DNA from: an uncultured Actinomycetes bacterium
GTDB taxonomy: Bacteria; Actinomycetota; Actinomycetes; Nanopelagicales; Nanopelagicaceae
Assembly (NCBI GenBank): GCA_903919375.1
Contig: CAIXHZ010000042.1
Location: 1 to 37,872, forward strand
Length of the DNA: 37,872 bases
Direction of reading: 5' to 3'
Position numbers and translations under genes: made by a program. Positions 37,274-37,872 of the stretch are shown here, piece after piece. How positions within the stretch are numbered: position 1 is the stretch's first letter; each line of letters begins with the position of its first letter. The notes under the pieces were generated by a model. It was given only the letters and a program-made list of their open reading frames with translations, did no database searches and was not told the origin of the DNA.

Positions 37274-37872
37274 GTGAAGTTCCTCAGAGTGGTAATTAGT
37301 TTCGCCCTACTGGTTGGCGTATTGAACTTCTTATCTACCCCTACATTTGCAGCAGAATCAACCATCGTTCCATTTCTCCTACCTTGCGAAGGAAATGAAA
37401 GTCGTTGCATTGAAAGTCTAGTTGCAACAAAGGCAGATGGAACGAAAATTAAGGCACAACCGACTGGGCGAATAATTAACCAATCCCTTGGTAATACTGA
37501 TCCATATTTCAAGTACATTCAAGGTCAATCAGTCGAATGGGAATTTCCAGGTTTGACCTTTCAAAATGGATCAGGGAGAGCATTTTTAAGAAGTTATTAT
37601 AGGCCAGCAAGCAATTTACATTGCTGGAGTGATGGAAATTGCTCTTCTAATGAAGAGGAATGGGGAACCTATATGGTCCCTTCTGATCTTTCTGGTTCTC
37701 GACCACTTGTGAATCTGAGTCAACAAGATGCACAAGTGATCTGCCCATCTAACCCTTCGGGCTGCATACTAGGAAGTCCACCATGGGAATTCGGTATTGA
37801 TATCAGCTTCACACTCACTGTCAGGATGGCTCCAGATTTCGTCCCACTCTACACACAGGGTAGAGTCAAAAA
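37274..37872 (+). CDS. Unrecognised secreted protein (3' partial)
   Basis: The frame is open from GTG 37274 to the window end (199 codons and two bases) and was missed by a longer-ORF view because it has no stop codon in the window. An in-frame TGA at 37271-37273 is immediately upstream, so GTG is the first possible start. Residues 1-26 form a signal peptide: K/R at the start, a hydrophobic core and a cleavage site near TFA-AE. The mature part has paired Cys (C38/C45, then a HCWSDGNC motif) and aromatic, Ser/Asn-rich sequence. GC is about 35-43% in counted lines against about 53% for neighbours, with AGA/AGG/TTA codons. No family is recognised. Confidence 0.75.
   Translation, partial: MKFLRVVISFALLVGVLNFLSTPTFAAESTIVPFLLPCEGNESRCIESLVATKADGTKIKAQPTGRIINQSLGNTDPYFKYIQGQSVEWEFPGLTFQNGSGRAFLRSYYRPASNLHCWSDGNCSSNEEEWGTYMVPSDLSGSRPLVNLSQQDAQVICPSNPSGCILGSPPWEFGIDISFTLTVRMAPDFVPLYTQGRVK

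Noticed and set aside
37261-37518. Minus-strand ORF near the right end
   Set aside because: The plus-strand frame from 37274 has a signal peptide, a -10 box and stays open to the end; the minus frame has none of these.

Overview
This window is a dense, almost entirely plus-strand stretch of chromosomal housekeeping genes from an actinobacterium (Actinomycetota). The evidence is gene order and gene content: rpsB-tsf-pyrH-frr-cdsA-rlmN, dxr-rip1/rseP-ispG-proS, rimP-nusA-ylxR-infB-rbfA-truB-ribF, rpsO-pnp-M16 peptidase-dapB, thyX-dapA-rnj-ftsK and rodZ-like-rimO-pgsA-cinA-clgR-DUF3046 are all arrangements typical of the phylum. ClgR, DUF3046, a mycoredoxin and an Rv2466c-like protein are actinobacterial (mycothiol-lineage) markers. 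Very short intergenic gaps, many ATGA/GTGA/TAATG stop-start overlaps and a moderate GC content (about 50-53% in lines counted by hand) suggest a streamlined, low-GC aquatic actinobacterium, perhaps Nanopelagicales or a relative. That placement is an inference; no 16S gene is present.

Layout. 1-4775: end of rpsB, tsf, pyrH, frr, cdsA, rlmN (translation, UMP kinase, phospholipid precursor, rRNA methylation). 4772-7190: an aldehyde dehydrogenase and an agmatinase-family ureohydrolase, a small polyamine or guanidino-compound catabolic pair embedded in the housekeeping run. 7194-13247: dxr, rseP, ispG (two MEP isoprenoid enzymes around the site-2 protease), proS and a TauE/SafE permease. 13304-20838: the nusA-infB operon through ribF and a mycothiol-nitroreductase-like thioredoxin-fold protein. 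20932-25921: rpsO, pnp with a structured leader, an M16 peptidase, dapB, mycoredoxin. 25939-26924: the only minus-strand genes, azlD and azlC. 26962-37210: thyX, dapA, rnj, ftsK, rodZ-like, rimO, pgsA, cinA, clgR, a TetR regulator and DUF3046. 37274 to the end: an AT-richer gene for an unrecognised secreted protein, cut off by the window edge, at the place where recA usually follows DUF3046. No stretch longer than 300 bases lacks a gene.

The genes mostly serve translation (ribosomal proteins, factors, RimP, RbfA, TruB, RlmN, RimO, ProS), RNA decay (PNPase, RNase J), lysine/diaminopimelate synthesis (DapA, DapB), isoprenoids, phospholipids and cell division. I found no mobile element, CRISPR array, tRNA or rRNA gene and no obvious defence system. 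The most interesting material is at RNA level: a long folded leader before pnp, a 10-bp inverted repeat that buries the pyrH Shine-Dalgarno sequence, an ylxR-infB spacer with a well-primed 11-codon upstream ORF and a 9-bp hairpin, and a recurring -10 box about 6 bases before start codons that suggests leaderless transcripts. At protein level the notable points are the CPFA (not CPxC) active site of the Rv2466c-like protein and the unknown secreted protein beside DUF3046.
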